Shown in pieces: positions 9,007 to 17,120 of a DNA stretch of 64,000 nucleotides. The position numbers and the translations under genes were made by a program. The notes beneath the pieces were generated by a model, which ran no database searches, was not told where the DNA came from, and saw only the letters and a list, made by a program, of their open reading frames with translations. The DNA is taken from positions 3,844,001 through 3,908,000 of the forward strand of contig NZ_CP089214.1 in assembly GCF_021183625.1 (NCBI RefSeq), given 5' to 3'. Origin of the DNA: Nocardia asteroides. GTDB taxonomy: Bacteria > Actinomycetota > Actinomycetes > Mycobacteriales > Mycobacteriaceae. Every line of letters starts with the position of its first letter. Position 1 is the first letter of the stretch.

Positions 9007-10095
9007 TCACTCGGGAACGAGTTCCAGGCGCACCCCGAGCAGCCGCACCGGGCGGTCCAGCTCGAACCGGTCCAGCACCGCCACCGCGGTCTCCGCGATG
9101 AGCGCGACATCGGCGCTCGGCGCCGCGAGTCTGCGCTGTTTGCTGCGGGTGAAGAAGCTGCTGGTGCGCACGGTGACCGAGACCCTGGTGCTGACCCGGC
9201 CCGCCGCCGCCAGCTCCTCGGCCAGCTCGGTGGCGAGCCGCGCGACCTGGGCGCGGATCTCCGCGGGATCGGTCAGGTCGGTCGGGAAGGTCTGGGATCT
9301 GCTGCGCCCGACCGCGGCCCTCGGCTCGGTGCTGACCTCGGTGTCGCCCCGGCCGTGGCCGAGTGCCAGCAGGTAGGGGCCGGTGTTCGGGCCGAACTCG
9401 GCGGCCAGCCGGTCCCGGTCGGCGGCCATGAGCTCGGCGACCGTGTCGATGCCGAGCGCGGCCATCCGCGCCGCGATCCGGCGGCCGACGCCCCAGAGCG
9501 CGTCGGTTGGGCGCGGGCCCATGACCTCGACCCAGTTCGCGGCGGTGAGCCGGAAGGTGCCGGTGGCGGCGCCTGCGCGGTGCTCCGGCTCGGCGCCGGG
9601 GTTGGCCGCCGACGCCTTGCCGATCGACTTGGCGAAGCCGGTGGCGAGCTTGGCGGTGAGCTTGTTGTCGCCGATCCCGATCGAGCAGCCGAGCTCGAGT
9701 TCGGCGATGGCGGCGCGGATCGCGGCGGCGAGCGCCTCCGGGTCGTCGGTGTCGGCGGCGAGGAACGCCTCGTCCCAGCCCCAGACCTCGACTCGGCCGG
9801 GGAAGCCGCGCAGCACCGCCATGACCTCGTCGGATGCCTCGTCGTAGGCGGGCGGGTCGAGCGCGAGGAAGACGCCGGCCGGGCACTTGCGCCGAGCGCT
9901 GCGCAGCGCCATCCCGGCCCGGACGCCGAAGACCCGCGCCGGGTACGAGGCGCAGGTGACCACCTTGCGCGGCTCGTCCGGGTCGCCGTTGCCGCCGACG
10001 ATCACCGGCAGTCCGCGCAGCTCCGGGTGGCGGCGGAACTCCACCGCCGCCTGGAACTGATCGAGGTCGACGTGCAACAGCCATCGGGCCACCAC
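9007..10095 (-). CDS. dinB2: Y-family DNA polymerase IV, DinB2-type
   Basis: A 362-residue translesion polymerase. Catalytic acidic residues are visible in HVDLDQF (Asp10, Asp12) and WGWDEAF (Asp108, Glu109). The DEPRKVVTCASYPAR finger segment, the SIGIGDNKLTAKLATGFAK palm segment, a thumb with GVGRRIAARMAALGI and a little-finger domain ending RPVRLLGVRLELVPE follow. From memory of the M. smegmatis protein it resembles DinB2 more than DinB1: WGWDEA replaces the usual YSIDEA, and there is no C-terminal beta-clamp motif. The steric-gate position that is Phe/Tyr in most Y-family enzymes and Leu14 in M. smegmatis DinB2 is Gln15 here. Two tandem GTG codons (10093-10095 and 10090-10092) can start it. 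No SOS box is evident upstream. Confidence 0.88.
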   Translation of the reverse strand: MVARWLLHVDLDQFQAAVEFRRHPELRGLPVIVGGNGDPDEPRKVVTCASYPARVFGVRAGMALRSARRKCPAGVFLALDPPAYDEASDEVMAVLRGFPGRVEVWGWDEAFLAADTDDPEALAAAIRAAIAELELGCSIGIGDNKLTAKLATGFAKSIGKASAANPGAEPEHRAGAATGTFRLTAANWVEVMGPRPTDALWGVGRRIAARMAALGIDTVAELMAADRDRLAAEFGPNTGPYLLALGHGRGDTEVSTEPRAAVGRSRSQTFPTDLTDPAEIRAQVARLATELAEELAAAGRVSTRVSVTVRTSSFFTRSKQRRLAAPSADVALIAETAVAVLDRFELDRPVRLLGVRLELVPE

Positions 10096-10128
10096 CCCGT
10101 CTTACCGCACACCTGACGTTTCCGGGTC

Positions 10129-10149
10129 GGACAGAATATTATTCTGTCC
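10129..10149. promoter_or_regulatory. perfect inverted repeat, probable TetR operator
   Basis: Two 10-bp arms, GGACAGAATA and TATTCTGTCC, around a single T form a perfect palindrome. Its right arm directly abuts the GTG start of the tetR gene at 10150, leaving no room for a Shine-Dalgarno, so the mRNA is either leaderless or this start is too early. It also lies 34 bp upstream of dinB2, which reads the other way. Position and symmetry fit an autoregulatory operator; binding is inferred. Confidence 0.75.
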
Positions 10150-10707
10150 GTGCGGATTCGGGATCGGTTGCTGCTGGCCGCGGAGCAGCAGTTCGCCGAG
10201 CGGGGCGTGCTGGAGACGACGCTGGCCCAGATCCGGGAGGCGGCGGGGGCCAGCGTCGGCGCGCTGTACCACCACTTCCCGGACAAGGCCGAGCTCTACC
10301 GGCAGGTCTGGAGCACCGCGCTCACCGATTTCCAGGCACGATTCCGGCAGGCGGTGCTGGCGAGCGCGGACGCGCGCGGCGGGGTCACCGCCGGGGTGCG
10401 CGCGCACCTGGAGTGGGTCACCGAGCAGCCGGCGCGGGCGACGGTGCTGTTCGGCGCGGCGCCCCCGGGGGTGCGGGAACAGGAGGGCAATCGGGAGTTC
10501 CTGGTCGATGTCTTCCGCTGGTGGCGCACGCACGCCGGGTACGGGGCGGTCCGCGAGCTGGAGTTCGACCTGCTCTACGCGCTCTGGCTCGGCGCCGCCC
10601 AGGAATACGCGCGGAACTGGCTGGCCGGGGCCGTCCGGCGGCCGCCGGCGGAGGTCGCCGGCGAACTCGCGGCCGCCGCCTGGCTCACCCTGCAGAACCC
10701 GGATTGA
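10150..10707 (+). CDS. TetR/AcrR-family transcriptional regulator
   Basis: A 185-residue regulator whose first 50 residues are a canonical TetR DNA-binding domain (LLLAAEQQFAERGVLETTLA, then AAGASVGALYHHFPDKAEL). The remaining helices form the effector domain. The GTG start immediately follows a perfect 21-bp palindrome, suggesting autoregulation. The gene is followed after 11 nt by a thioesterase gene on the same strand, so the two are very likely one operon and the regulator probably senses an acyl or aromatic thioester-related metabolite. Effector identity is inference only. Confidence 0.87.
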   Translation: MRIRDRLLLAAEQQFAERGVLETTLAQIREAAGASVGALYHHFPDKAELYRQVWSTALTDFQARFRQAVLASADARGGVTAGVRAHLEWVTEQPARATVLFGAAPPGVREQEGNREFLVDVFRWWRTHAGYGAVRELEFDLLYALWLGAAQEYARNWLAGAVRRPPAEVAGELAAAAWLTLQNPD

Positions 10708-10718
10708 TCGGAGCAACC

Positions 10719-11144
10719 ATGGTCGTACTCGATACCGCCTCCGCCCGCGAGGTGCTGGACCGCCAGCCGTTCGCGCAGCTCATCGGCACCGAACTGCTCG
10801 CCTTCGGCGACGGCGTCGCCAGCCTCGCCATCCCGATCCGCCCCGAGCTCGGGCAGCAGTTCGGCTTCGTACACGGCGGGGTACTCGCGTACCTGGCTGA
10901 CAACGCGCTGACCTTCGCGGCGGGCACCGTGCTCGGGTCGAATGTGCTGACCGGCGGGTTCAGCATCACCTACCTGCGCCCGGCGGCCGGGACCCGGCTG
11001 CGCGCCGAGGCCAAGGTCACCGGGGCGACCCGGCGGCAGGCGGTGGTGCACTGCGAAATCCTCAGCGAGGACGGGGCTGGCGAGCCGGTGCTCTGCGCGG
11101 TCGCGCAGGGAACGACCAGGGTGGTCGAGCGCGAACTGGGCTGA
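10719..11144 (+). CDS. PaaI-type hotdog-fold thioesterase
   Basis: A 141-residue single-domain hotdog protein. The characteristic segment is QFGFVHGGVLAYLADNALTF (about residues 47-66), in which HGG and the following acidic residue in the long helix are active-site features of PaaI/4-hydroxybenzoyl-CoA thioesterase relatives. The second half carries the conserved GGFSITYLRPAAGTRL strand. It is expected to hydrolyse an aromatic or medium-chain acyl-CoA in the cytoplasm. The ATG is preceded by GATCGGAGCAACC. It sits 11 nt downstream of tetR, in the same operon, and ends before a strong bidirectional hairpin at 11218. Confidence 0.85.
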   Translation: MVVLDTASAREVLDRQPFAQLIGTELLAFGDGVASLAIPIRPELGQQFGFVHGGVLAYLADNALTFAAGTVLGSNVLTGGFSITYLRPAAGTRLRAEAKVTGATRRQAVVHCEILSEDGAGEPVLCAVAQGTTRVVERELG

Positions 11145-11217
11145 GCGGCACGGGTTCCGGGCCGGTCGAGGGCGCGCGATCCACCGGGCCCGCGTCGGGG
11201 ACCAGTGCCGCAAACGC

Positions 11218-11254
11218 ACCGGGACCGGGCCACGAGGGGTGGCCCGGTCCCGGT
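11218..11254. terminator. 16-bp stem-loop terminator between thioesterase and lon
   Basis: Perfect inverted repeat ACCGGGACCGGGCCAC / GTGGCCCGGTCCCGGT with a GAGGG loop. It lies between two converging genes (stops at 11144 and 11262) and can serve both. Confidence 0.8.
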
Positions 11255-11261
11255 CGCGATA

Positions 11262-13604
11262 TCAGGCGGTGGCGGCGAAGGCCGGACCGTCCAGCGCCGG
11301 TTCGGCGACCGGCTCGATGGCGTAGCCGAGGATCTCCGCCACGTCCGCGACCGGGCGCACATCCAGCGCCTCGAGCACGTCGGCGGGGACCTCGTCCAGG
11401 TCGGGCTCGTTGCGCGCCGGGATGAAGACCGTCTTCAACCCCGCCCGCTGCGCGGCGAGCAGCTTCTGCTTCACGCCGCCGATCGGCAGCACCCGGCCGT
11501 TCAGCGTGACCTCGCCGGTCATCCCGACGTCACCGCGCACATTCCGGCCCAGCGCCAGCGAGACCAGCGCCGTCACCATGGTGACGCCCGCCGACGGCCC
11601 GTCCTTCGGCACCGCGCCCGCCGGGAAGTGGATGTGGATGTTGCGGTCCAGCACCGCGGGCTCGATCCCGATCTCGGCCAGGTGCGAGCGCACGTAGGTC
11701 AGCGCGATCTGCGCGGATTCCTTCATGACGTCGCCCAGCTGCCCGGTCAGTGTCAGCGAGCGCTCGCCCTCGGCCGAGTTGGCCTCGATGTAGAGCACGT
11801 CGCCGCCCGCGCCGGTGACCGCGAGCCCGGTCGCCACGCCCGGCACCGAGGTGCGCTCCATGGAGTCCGGGGTGAAGCGCGGCCTGCCCAGGTACTCCTT
11901 CAGCTCGCCGAGCCCGATGGTCAGCGGCCCGGAGCCGTCGGCCGAGAGCTTGGTGGCCGCCTTGCGCAGCCCCTTCGCGATCAGCCGCTCCAGCTGGCGG
12001 ACGCCTGCCTCGCGGGTGTAGTTCGCCGCCATCTCGCGCAGCGCCGCGTCGGTGACGGTCACCTCGTCACCGGTCAGGGCGTTGCGCTCCAGCTGCCGGG
12101 GCACCAGGAAGTCGCGCGCGATGGCGACCTTGTCGTCCTCGGTGTAACCGTCGACCGTGATCAGCTCCATGCGGTCGAGCAGCGGGCCGGGGATGGTGTC
12201 CATGACATTGGCCGTCGCCACGAACAGCACGTCGGAGAGGTCGAGATCGAGGTCGAGGTAGTGGTCGCGGAAGGTGTGGTTCTGCGCCGGGTCGAGCACC
12301 TCGAGCAGCGCGGCCGCCGGGTCGCCCCGGTAGTCCGAGCCGACCTTGTCGATCTCGTCGAGCAGCACCACCGGGTTCATCGACCCGGCCTCCTTCATGG
12401 CGCGCACGATCCGGCCGGGCAGCGCGCCGACGTAGGTGCGCCGGTGCCCGCGGATCTCGGCCTCGTCCCTGACCCCGCCGAGCGCGACCCGGACGAACTT
12501 CCGGCCCAGCGCCCGCGCCACCGACTCGCCGAGCGAGGTCTTGCCGACGCCGGGCGGGCCGACCAGCACGAGCACCGCGCCGGAGCCGCGGCCGCCGACC
12601 ACCTCGAGGCCGCGCGCGGCGCGCCTGGCCCGGACCGCCAGGTACTCCACCATCCGGTCCTTGACCTCGTCCAGGCCGTGGTGGTCGGCGTCCAGCACCG
12701 CGCGGGCCGCGGTGACGTCGGTGTTGTCGGTGGTCCGCGCGGTCCACGGCAGCTCGAGCACGGTGTCCAGCCAGGTGCGGATCCAGCCCGACTCCGGGCT
12801 CTGGTCGCCGGCCCGCTCCAGCCTGCCGACCTCGCGCAGCGCGGCCGCGCGCACCTCGTCCGGGAGCTCGGCCCCCTCGACCCGGGTGCGGTAGTCGTCC
12901 GCGCCGTCCGGCTCGTCCTCGCCCAGCTCCTTGCGGATGGCGTTCAACTGCTGGCGCAGCAGGAACTCGCGCTGCGTCTTCTCCAGGTTCTCCCTGACCT
13001 CGTCACCGATCTTCTCGGTGACCTCGGCCTCGGCGATGTGCGCGCGGGTCCACTCGATGAGCCTGGTCAGCCGGGCGGCCGGGTCCGGGGTCTCCAGCAT
13101 CTCGCGCTTCTGCTCGCCGGTCAGGTAGGAGGCGTAGCCCGCGGTGTCGGCGATCTCGGACGGCTCGGCCAGCTGGTTCACCGCGTCGATGATCTGCCAG
13201 GCCTCACGCCGCTGTAGCACCGAGACCACGAGCTTCTTGTATTCGTCGGCCAGTTCCCTGGTGCGCCCGTCCGCCGGTGGGAGCTCCACCGGCTCGGCCT
13301 CCACCCAGAGCGCGGCGCCCGGCCCGGTCACCCCGTGCCCGATCCGGGCCCGGCGCTCGGCCTTCAGCACCGCGGCGGGCGCGCCCCCGCGCAACCGGCC
13401 GACCTGTTCGACGGTGGCCACGACGCCGTACGTCGCGTACCCCTCGTCCAGCCGCGGTGCCACCAGCACCTGGCCTTCCTTCGCGGCACGGGCGGCATCG
13501 ATCGCCGCCTGCGCCGATTCGTCCAGTTCGATGGGCACGACCATGCCCGGCAGCACGATCGGATCGGTCAGGAACAGCACCGGCAGGTTCCGAGGTGTAG
13601 TCAC
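11262..13604 (-). CDS. lon: ATP-dependent Lon protease
   Basis: A 780-residue LonA-type protease. The order is an N-terminal substrate-binding LON domain (NLPVLFLTDPIVLPGMVVPI onwards), a coiled helical region with EFLLRQQLNAIRKELGE, an AAA+ module with Walker A GPPGVGKT (about residues 349-356) and Walker B VVLLDEIDKVG, and a C-terminal protease domain with the catalytic serine in KDGPSAGVTM and the lysine in GGVKQKLLAAQRAG. It degrades misfolded and regulatory proteins in the cytoplasm. The GTG at 13602-13604 is chosen because it matches the family N-terminus and is preceded by AGAAGG. A HAIR-type inverted repeat lies 20 bp upstream, pointing to HspR heat-shock control as known for lon in Streptomyces. 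Confidence 0.95.
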   Translation of the reverse strand: MTTPRNLPVLFLTDPIVLPGMVVPIELDESAQAAIDAARAAKEGQVLVAPRLDEGYATYGVVATVEQVGRLRGGAPAAVLKAERRARIGHGVTGPGAALWVEAEPVELPPADGRTRELADEYKKLVVSVLQRREAWQIIDAVNQLAEPSEIADTAGYASYLTGEQKREMLETPDPAARLTRLIEWTRAHIAEAEVTEKIGDEVRENLEKTQREFLLRQQLNAIRKELGEDEPDGADDYRTRVEGAELPDEVRAAALREVGRLERAGDQSPESGWIRTWLDTVLELPWTARTTDNTDVTAARAVLDADHHGLDEVKDRMVEYLAVRARRAARGLEVVGGRGSGAVLVLVGPPGVGKTSLGESVARALGRKFVRVALGGVRDEAEIRGHRRTYVGALPGRIVRAMKEAGSMNPVVLLDEIDKVGSDYRGDPAAALLEVLDPAQNHTFRDHYLDLDLDLSDVLFVATANVMDTIPGPLLDRMELITVDGYTEDDKVAIARDFLVPRQLERNALTGDEVTVTDAALREMAANYTREAGVRQLERLIAKGLRKAATKLSADGSGPLTIGLGELKEYLGRPRFTPDSMERTSVPGVATGLAVTGAGGDVLYIEANSAEGERSLTLTGQLGDVMKESAQIALTYVRSHLAEIGIEPAVLDRNIHIHFPAGAVPKDGPSAGVTMVTALVSLALGRNVRGDVGMTGEVTLNGRVLPIGGVKQKLLAAQRAGLKTVFIPARNEPDLDEVPADVLEALDVRPVADVAEILGYAIEPVAEPALDGPAFAATA

Positions 13605-13623
13605 GATATCGACCCTTCTGAAA

Positions 13624-13644
13624 GTTGAGCTATGCCCACTCAAC
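13624..13644 (-). promoter_or_regulatory. HAIR-like element (HspR-type operator) upstream of lon
   Basis: On the minus strand GTTGAG and CTCAAC are separated by 9 bp, the geometry of the HspR-associated inverted repeat (CTTGAGT-N7-ACTCAAG). TTGAGT is intact in the left arm and CTCAA in the right. It sits 20 bp before the lon start codon. HspR itself is not encoded in the window. Confidence 0.65.
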
Positions 13645-13710
13645 CCAGGGGGCCGGACCTTTGTTCCGCACCGATCCGGTGTTCGCCGAGGGCGAAGTCC
13701 GGCGCTGAAC

Positions 13711-14457
13711 TCACCCCAGTGCGCGGTCCAGCAGTGCCCCGAGTTCGCGCAGGTGCCTGGCATCCGCCTCGGCGTCGTAGCTGGCCAGATCGCGCTGGGT
13801 GAAGCCGTGCGCGGCGCCCGCGTAGACCTCGGCCCGGTAGCGCACCCCGGCCGAGTCCAGCGCCTTGTTCAGCCGCTCGATCTGCTCCGGGGGGAGCGAG
13901 GGGTCGGCGTCGGCGTGGCCGAAGTACAGCTCGGCGGTGATCCGGTCGGCGTCCAGGTGCGGGCTGTCGGCGGCGTCGCTCGCCAGCCTGCCGCCGTGGA
14001 ATCCGGCCCCGGCGGCGACGCGCTCCGGGTAGGCGGCGGCGGTGCGCAGCACCAGCGCGGCGCCCATGCAGTAGCCGGTGAGCCCGACCCCGCCGTCGGC
14101 GACCTCGGGCGCGGCCGCCAGCCAGTCCAGGTAGGCGCCCGCGTCGCGGAGCGCGAGCTCGGGGGTGAGCCGCGCCATCAGCGGGCGGATCTTGTCGAAG
14201 ACCGCGTGCCGGTTCTCCGGGCCGACGAAGTCGGGCAGCTCGACCACCGGCGCGCGCCCGGCCCGGTAGAAGAGGTTCGGCAGCAGCACGGCGTAGCCGC
14301 GCGCCGAAATGGTCTCGGCGAGCTCGGTGAGCGCGGGGCGCGGGCCGAAGGCATCCGGGAAGAGCAGCACGGCGGGGTGCGTGCCGGAGCCGGGGTGGAC
14401 GAACAACGCGTCGGAGGTGCCGTCCGGGGTGGCGATGTCGATGGTCTGCATCGGCAC
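13711..14457 (-). CDS. dienelactone hydrolase family protein
   Basis: A 248-residue alpha/beta hydrolase. The nucleophile elbow reads GLTGYCMGAALVL, with Cys replacing the more common Ser, as in true dienelactone hydrolases. The histidine of the triad is in YAGAAHGFTQRD and the acid is most likely the Asp in YFGHADADPS. It lacks a signal peptide, so it is cytoplasmic. The ATG at 14455-14457 is preceded by GGAGAA. Dienelactone hydrolases act in chlorocatechol breakdown, but most genomic homologues have unknown ester or lactone substrates, and no catechol genes are nearby. Confidence 0.85.
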   Translation of the reverse strand: MPMQTIDIATPDGTSDALFVHPGSGTHPAVLLFPDAFGPRPALTELAETISARGYAVLLPNLFYRAGRAPVVELPDFVGPENRHAVFDKIRPLMARLTPELALRDAGAYLDWLAAAPEVADGGVGLTGYCMGAALVLRTAAAYPERVAAGAGFHGGRLASDAADSPHLDADRITAELYFGHADADPSLPPEQIERLNKALDSAGVRYRAEVYAGAAHGFTQRDLASYDAEADARHLRELGALLDRALG

Positions 14458-14569
14458 GGGGGTTCTCCTTCATCCGGCGGTGTCGTGGCGCGTTGACACC
14501 GGTTCGAGCGCAATGAGAATGTTGGGGCCCTGACATCTCACCACCCGGCAGGACCGAGGGGGATCGCGC

Positions 14570-15925
14570 GTGACTGCTCTCGCCTCCGGGCTCTTCATCG
14601 ACTGGGAAGAACTCACCGGGCAGTCGAAATTCGTGGTCGAGCTGATCACCTTCCCGATCTTCGCCGGGCTGGCCGGATGGCTGACGAACTGGACCGGCGT
14701 CATCATGCTCTTCTGGCCGCTGCAGTTCCGCGGCGTGCGGATCCCCGGGCTCTCGGTGCTCTACCCCTATTTCCCGCGCCGGGTGCAGGTGCTGCCGACC
14801 TTCTCCGGCGACGGCAAGCGGCTCGGCTTCCAGGGCTTCATCCCGGCCCGCGCGGAGAAGATGGCCAGCATCTGCGTGGACATGGCGATCATGCGGATCG
14901 GCAGCCCGAAGGACTTCATCCGCGAACTGGACCTGGACGGCATCGCCGATTACATCGCGGTGCTCGCGCGCGAACAGGTCGAGCCGCTGGTCGACGAGCT
15001 CATGGAGCGGGAGAACCCCGAGCTCTGGCGCAGCCTGCCGCGCGCGGTCAGGCAGCTGCTCTACCAGCGGGTGGACCGGGAGCTGCCCGCGCTGTGCAGG
15101 CGCGCCTTCGAATCGCTCGGCGACAATGTCGACCAGCTGATCGACATCAAGAGCTTCGTCATCCGCTACCTGCGGCAGAACCCGACCATCCTCAAGGACC
15201 TGACCACCACCATCGCCGCGCCGGAGCTGCGCTTCATGGTGAAGATCGGGCTGCTCGGCGCGCCGTTCGGGCTGCTGCTCGCGCTCTACCTGCACCTGCA
15301 CCGGTCACTGCCGGTGATCAGCGCGATCCCGGCCTGGGCGGTGGTCCTGCTCGCCTCGGCCGCGATCGGGGTCCTGGTGAACATGATCGCGGTGAAGATG
15401 GTCTTCGAGCCGGGCGAGCCGCAGCCGCGCTACAGGTACCTGTGGCGGCAGGCGCTGCTGGCCAAGCGGCAGCCGCAGGCCGCCGTCGACCTCGCGCACA
15501 TCCTGGCCTACCAGGTGCTCACCCTGCCGAACCTCTCCGCGGAGCTGCTGGACGGCCCGAACGGCGACAAGACGAGGCAGCTGCTGGAACGGCTGATCGC
15601 CGAGGAGATCAACCGGCAGCTCGGCCGCACCACCTCGGTGGTGCGCGCGGCCTTCGGGCGCAAGCAGTTCGACAACCTCAAGGTCACCGCGGCGGGCGCG
15701 GCGGTCGGGCTGGCGCCGACGCTGGTGGAGGACGCGGAGTTCGCCCGCGAGCAGGCGGACAAGATCGACGAGTTCGCCGCGGGCAAGCTGGTGCTGATGA
15801 GCCCGGGCGAGTTCATGGAGATGTTCTACGCCTCGGTGGAGCAGGATGCCTGGCTGCTGTATCTGCACGGCGCGGTGCTCGGGCTCGGCGTCGGCGCGAT
15901 CCACCTGATCCTGTTCGGCTGGTGA
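14570..15925 (+). CDS. DUF445 family membrane protein
   Basis: A 451-residue protein with one hydrophobic segment near the N-terminus (ITFPIFAGLAGWLTNWTGVI), two central membrane spans (around residues 222-237 and 248-280) and a hydrophobic C-terminal end (LYLHGAVLGLGVGAIHLILF). In between are charged helical regions containing the GxxTNxxAVxM-like motifs of DUF445 (WLTNWTGVIMLF and VLVNMIAVKMVFEP). These repeated (T/V)N...(A/T)V(I/K)M motifs are the family signature. The GTG at 14570 is the likely start, overlapping nothing upstream. Function is unknown for the family. Confidence 0.8.
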   Translation: MTALASGLFIDWEELTGQSKFVVELITFPIFAGLAGWLTNWTGVIMLFWPLQFRGVRIPGLSVLYPYFPRRVQVLPTFSGDGKRLGFQGFIPARAEKMASICVDMAIMRIGSPKDFIRELDLDGIADYIAVLAREQVEPLVDELMERENPELWRSLPRAVRQLLYQRVDRELPALCRRAFESLGDNVDQLIDIKSFVIRYLRQNPTILKDLTTTIAAPELRFMVKIGLLGAPFGLLLALYLHLHRSLPVISAIPAWAVVLLASAAIGVLVNMIAVKMVFEPGEPQPRYRYLWRQALLAKRQPQAAVDLAHILAYQVLTLPNLSAELLDGPNGDKTRQLLERLIAEEINRQLGRTTSVVRAAFGRKQFDNLKVTAAGAAVGLAPTLVEDAEFAREQADKIDEFAAGKLVLMSPGEFMEMFYASVEQDAWLLYLHGAVLGLGVGAIHLILFGW

Positions 15926-15930
15926 GATAA

Positions 15931-15948
15931 ACAAGCACGTGCGCTTGT
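15931..15948. promoter_or_regulatory. inverted repeat ACAAGC-N6-GCTTGT, possible operator
   Basis: Six-bp arms around ACGTGC, in the 55-bp gap between the DUF445 gene and the TIGR03083/03084-type gene and about 33 bp before the latter's start. Short palindromes of this type are typical of TetR or MarR operators. No regulator is adjacent, so the assignment is tentative. Confidence 0.4.
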
Positions 15949-15980
15949 CTTTCCCGGCGGGCGCTGCGATGCTGGGTCGC

Positions 15981-16772
15981 ATGGCCGACCTGGACGCGCT
16001 GCTCGCCGACTTCGCCGACGAATCCGCCGAGCTGGAACGCTTGGTCGCGCCGCTCGACCCGGCGGGCTGGCAGCGTCCCACCCCCGCCCCCGGCTGGACC
16101 ATCGCGCACCAGATCGGCCACCTGGCCTGGACCGACGGGGTCGCCACGCGCTCCGCTACCGACCCCGACGGCTTCGCCCGCATGCTCATCGAGGCGGCCC
16201 CGCGCGTCACCACCTTCGTTGACGAGGGCGCCGAGGAGGCGGCGGCCGCCCCGCCCGCGGTACTGCTGCGGCGCTGGCGCGAGGGCCGTGCCGCCCTGGT
16301 CGCGGCGCTGCGCGCGGTGCCGGAGGGCGCGAAGGTGCCGTGGTTCGGCCCGCCCATGCGGCCGGGGTCGATGATTACCGCCCGGCTGATGGAGACGTGG
16401 GCGCACGGCCAGGACGTGGCGGACGCGCTCGGCGTCACCAGGGAGCCGACGCACCGGCTGCGCGCGGTGGCGCACATCGGCGCCCGCACCCGCGACTTCG
16501 CCTACACCGTGCACGGCCGGACCCCGCCGGCGGCCGAGTTCCGGATCGAGCTGACCGCGCCGGACGGCGCGCTCTGGAGCTGGGGACCGGCCGACGCCGA
16601 GCAGCGGATCACCGCCCCCGCGCTCGACTTCTGCCTGCTGGTGACGCAGCGCAGGCACCCGGACGACCTGGCGGTCCGGGTGACAGGCGCCGATGCGGCG
16701 GAGTGGCTGACGATCGCGCAGGCCTTCGCCGGGCCGAGCGGGGCCGGGCGGGCGAAGGGTCAGTTCGGCTGA
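15981..16772 (+). CDS. TIGR03083/TIGR03084-like maleylpyruvate isomerase (DinB/MDMPI-fold) family protein
   Basis: A 263-residue protein. The N-terminal DinB-like four-helix metal-binding domain contains PGWTIAHQIGHLAWTDGVAT and METWAHGQDVADALG, which supply the His residues of the metal site (HQIGH and WAHGQD). The C-terminal alpha/beta MDMPI-type domain includes RDFAYTVHGRTPP and LWSWGPADAEQ. Members often use mycothiol or act as thiol-dependent transferases. The start at 15981 follows the usual family N-terminus (MADLDALLADFADE); an in-frame ATG at 15969 is possible. It is probably transcribed alone, and a palindrome at 15931 may be its operator. The substrate is unknown. Confidence 0.8.
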   Translation: MADLDALLADFADESAELERLVAPLDPAGWQRPTPAPGWTIAHQIGHLAWTDGVATRSATDPDGFARMLIEAAPRVTTFVDEGAEEAAAAPPAVLLRRWREGRAALVAALRAVPEGAKVPWFGPPMRPGSMITARLMETWAHGQDVADALGVTREPTHRLRAVAHIGARTRDFAYTVHGRTPPAAEFRIELTAPDGALWSWGPADAEQRITAPALDFCLLVTQRRHPDDLAVRVTGADAAEWLTIAQAFAGPSGAGRAKGQFG

Positions 16773-17120
16773 GTCACAACGGGGATTCCCACGGCCGTTG
16801 TGGATTCGCTGGGGGGGCCGGCGAGCGTCACGTCGATGTGCGCCGTTCGTGGCGACGGCCGGACACCGTTGGCCGGAAGTCCGCAGGCGGGTCGAGCACG
16901 ACGCTCGCCGACTGCCGAGGGTTTACCCGCCCTGTGCATGATCGAAACCCGCTGAGCACCCGCGCCCCGCACAATGGAGCAGGCATACCCCCGCCCAGCT
17001 GGGGGTGTGCGCGCCCCGTCCGGGTTCCGTAGCCTGGACGCGCGTCCGGCTTCCGACGATGCGGGCCGGGCGCGACACAGAACCGAAGGGGAGTTCGGTA
17101 CGCAGGGAGAGGAACGCATC
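16773..17120. other. intergenic region, 348 bp
   Basis: There is no convincing gene. A stem-loop with arms CACAACGG (16775-16782) and CCGTTGTG (16795-16802) follows the preceding stop codon and may end transcription. The rest presumably carries the promoter of the gene at 17121; TAGCCT at 17031-17036 is a possible -10 box. Confidence 0.5.
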
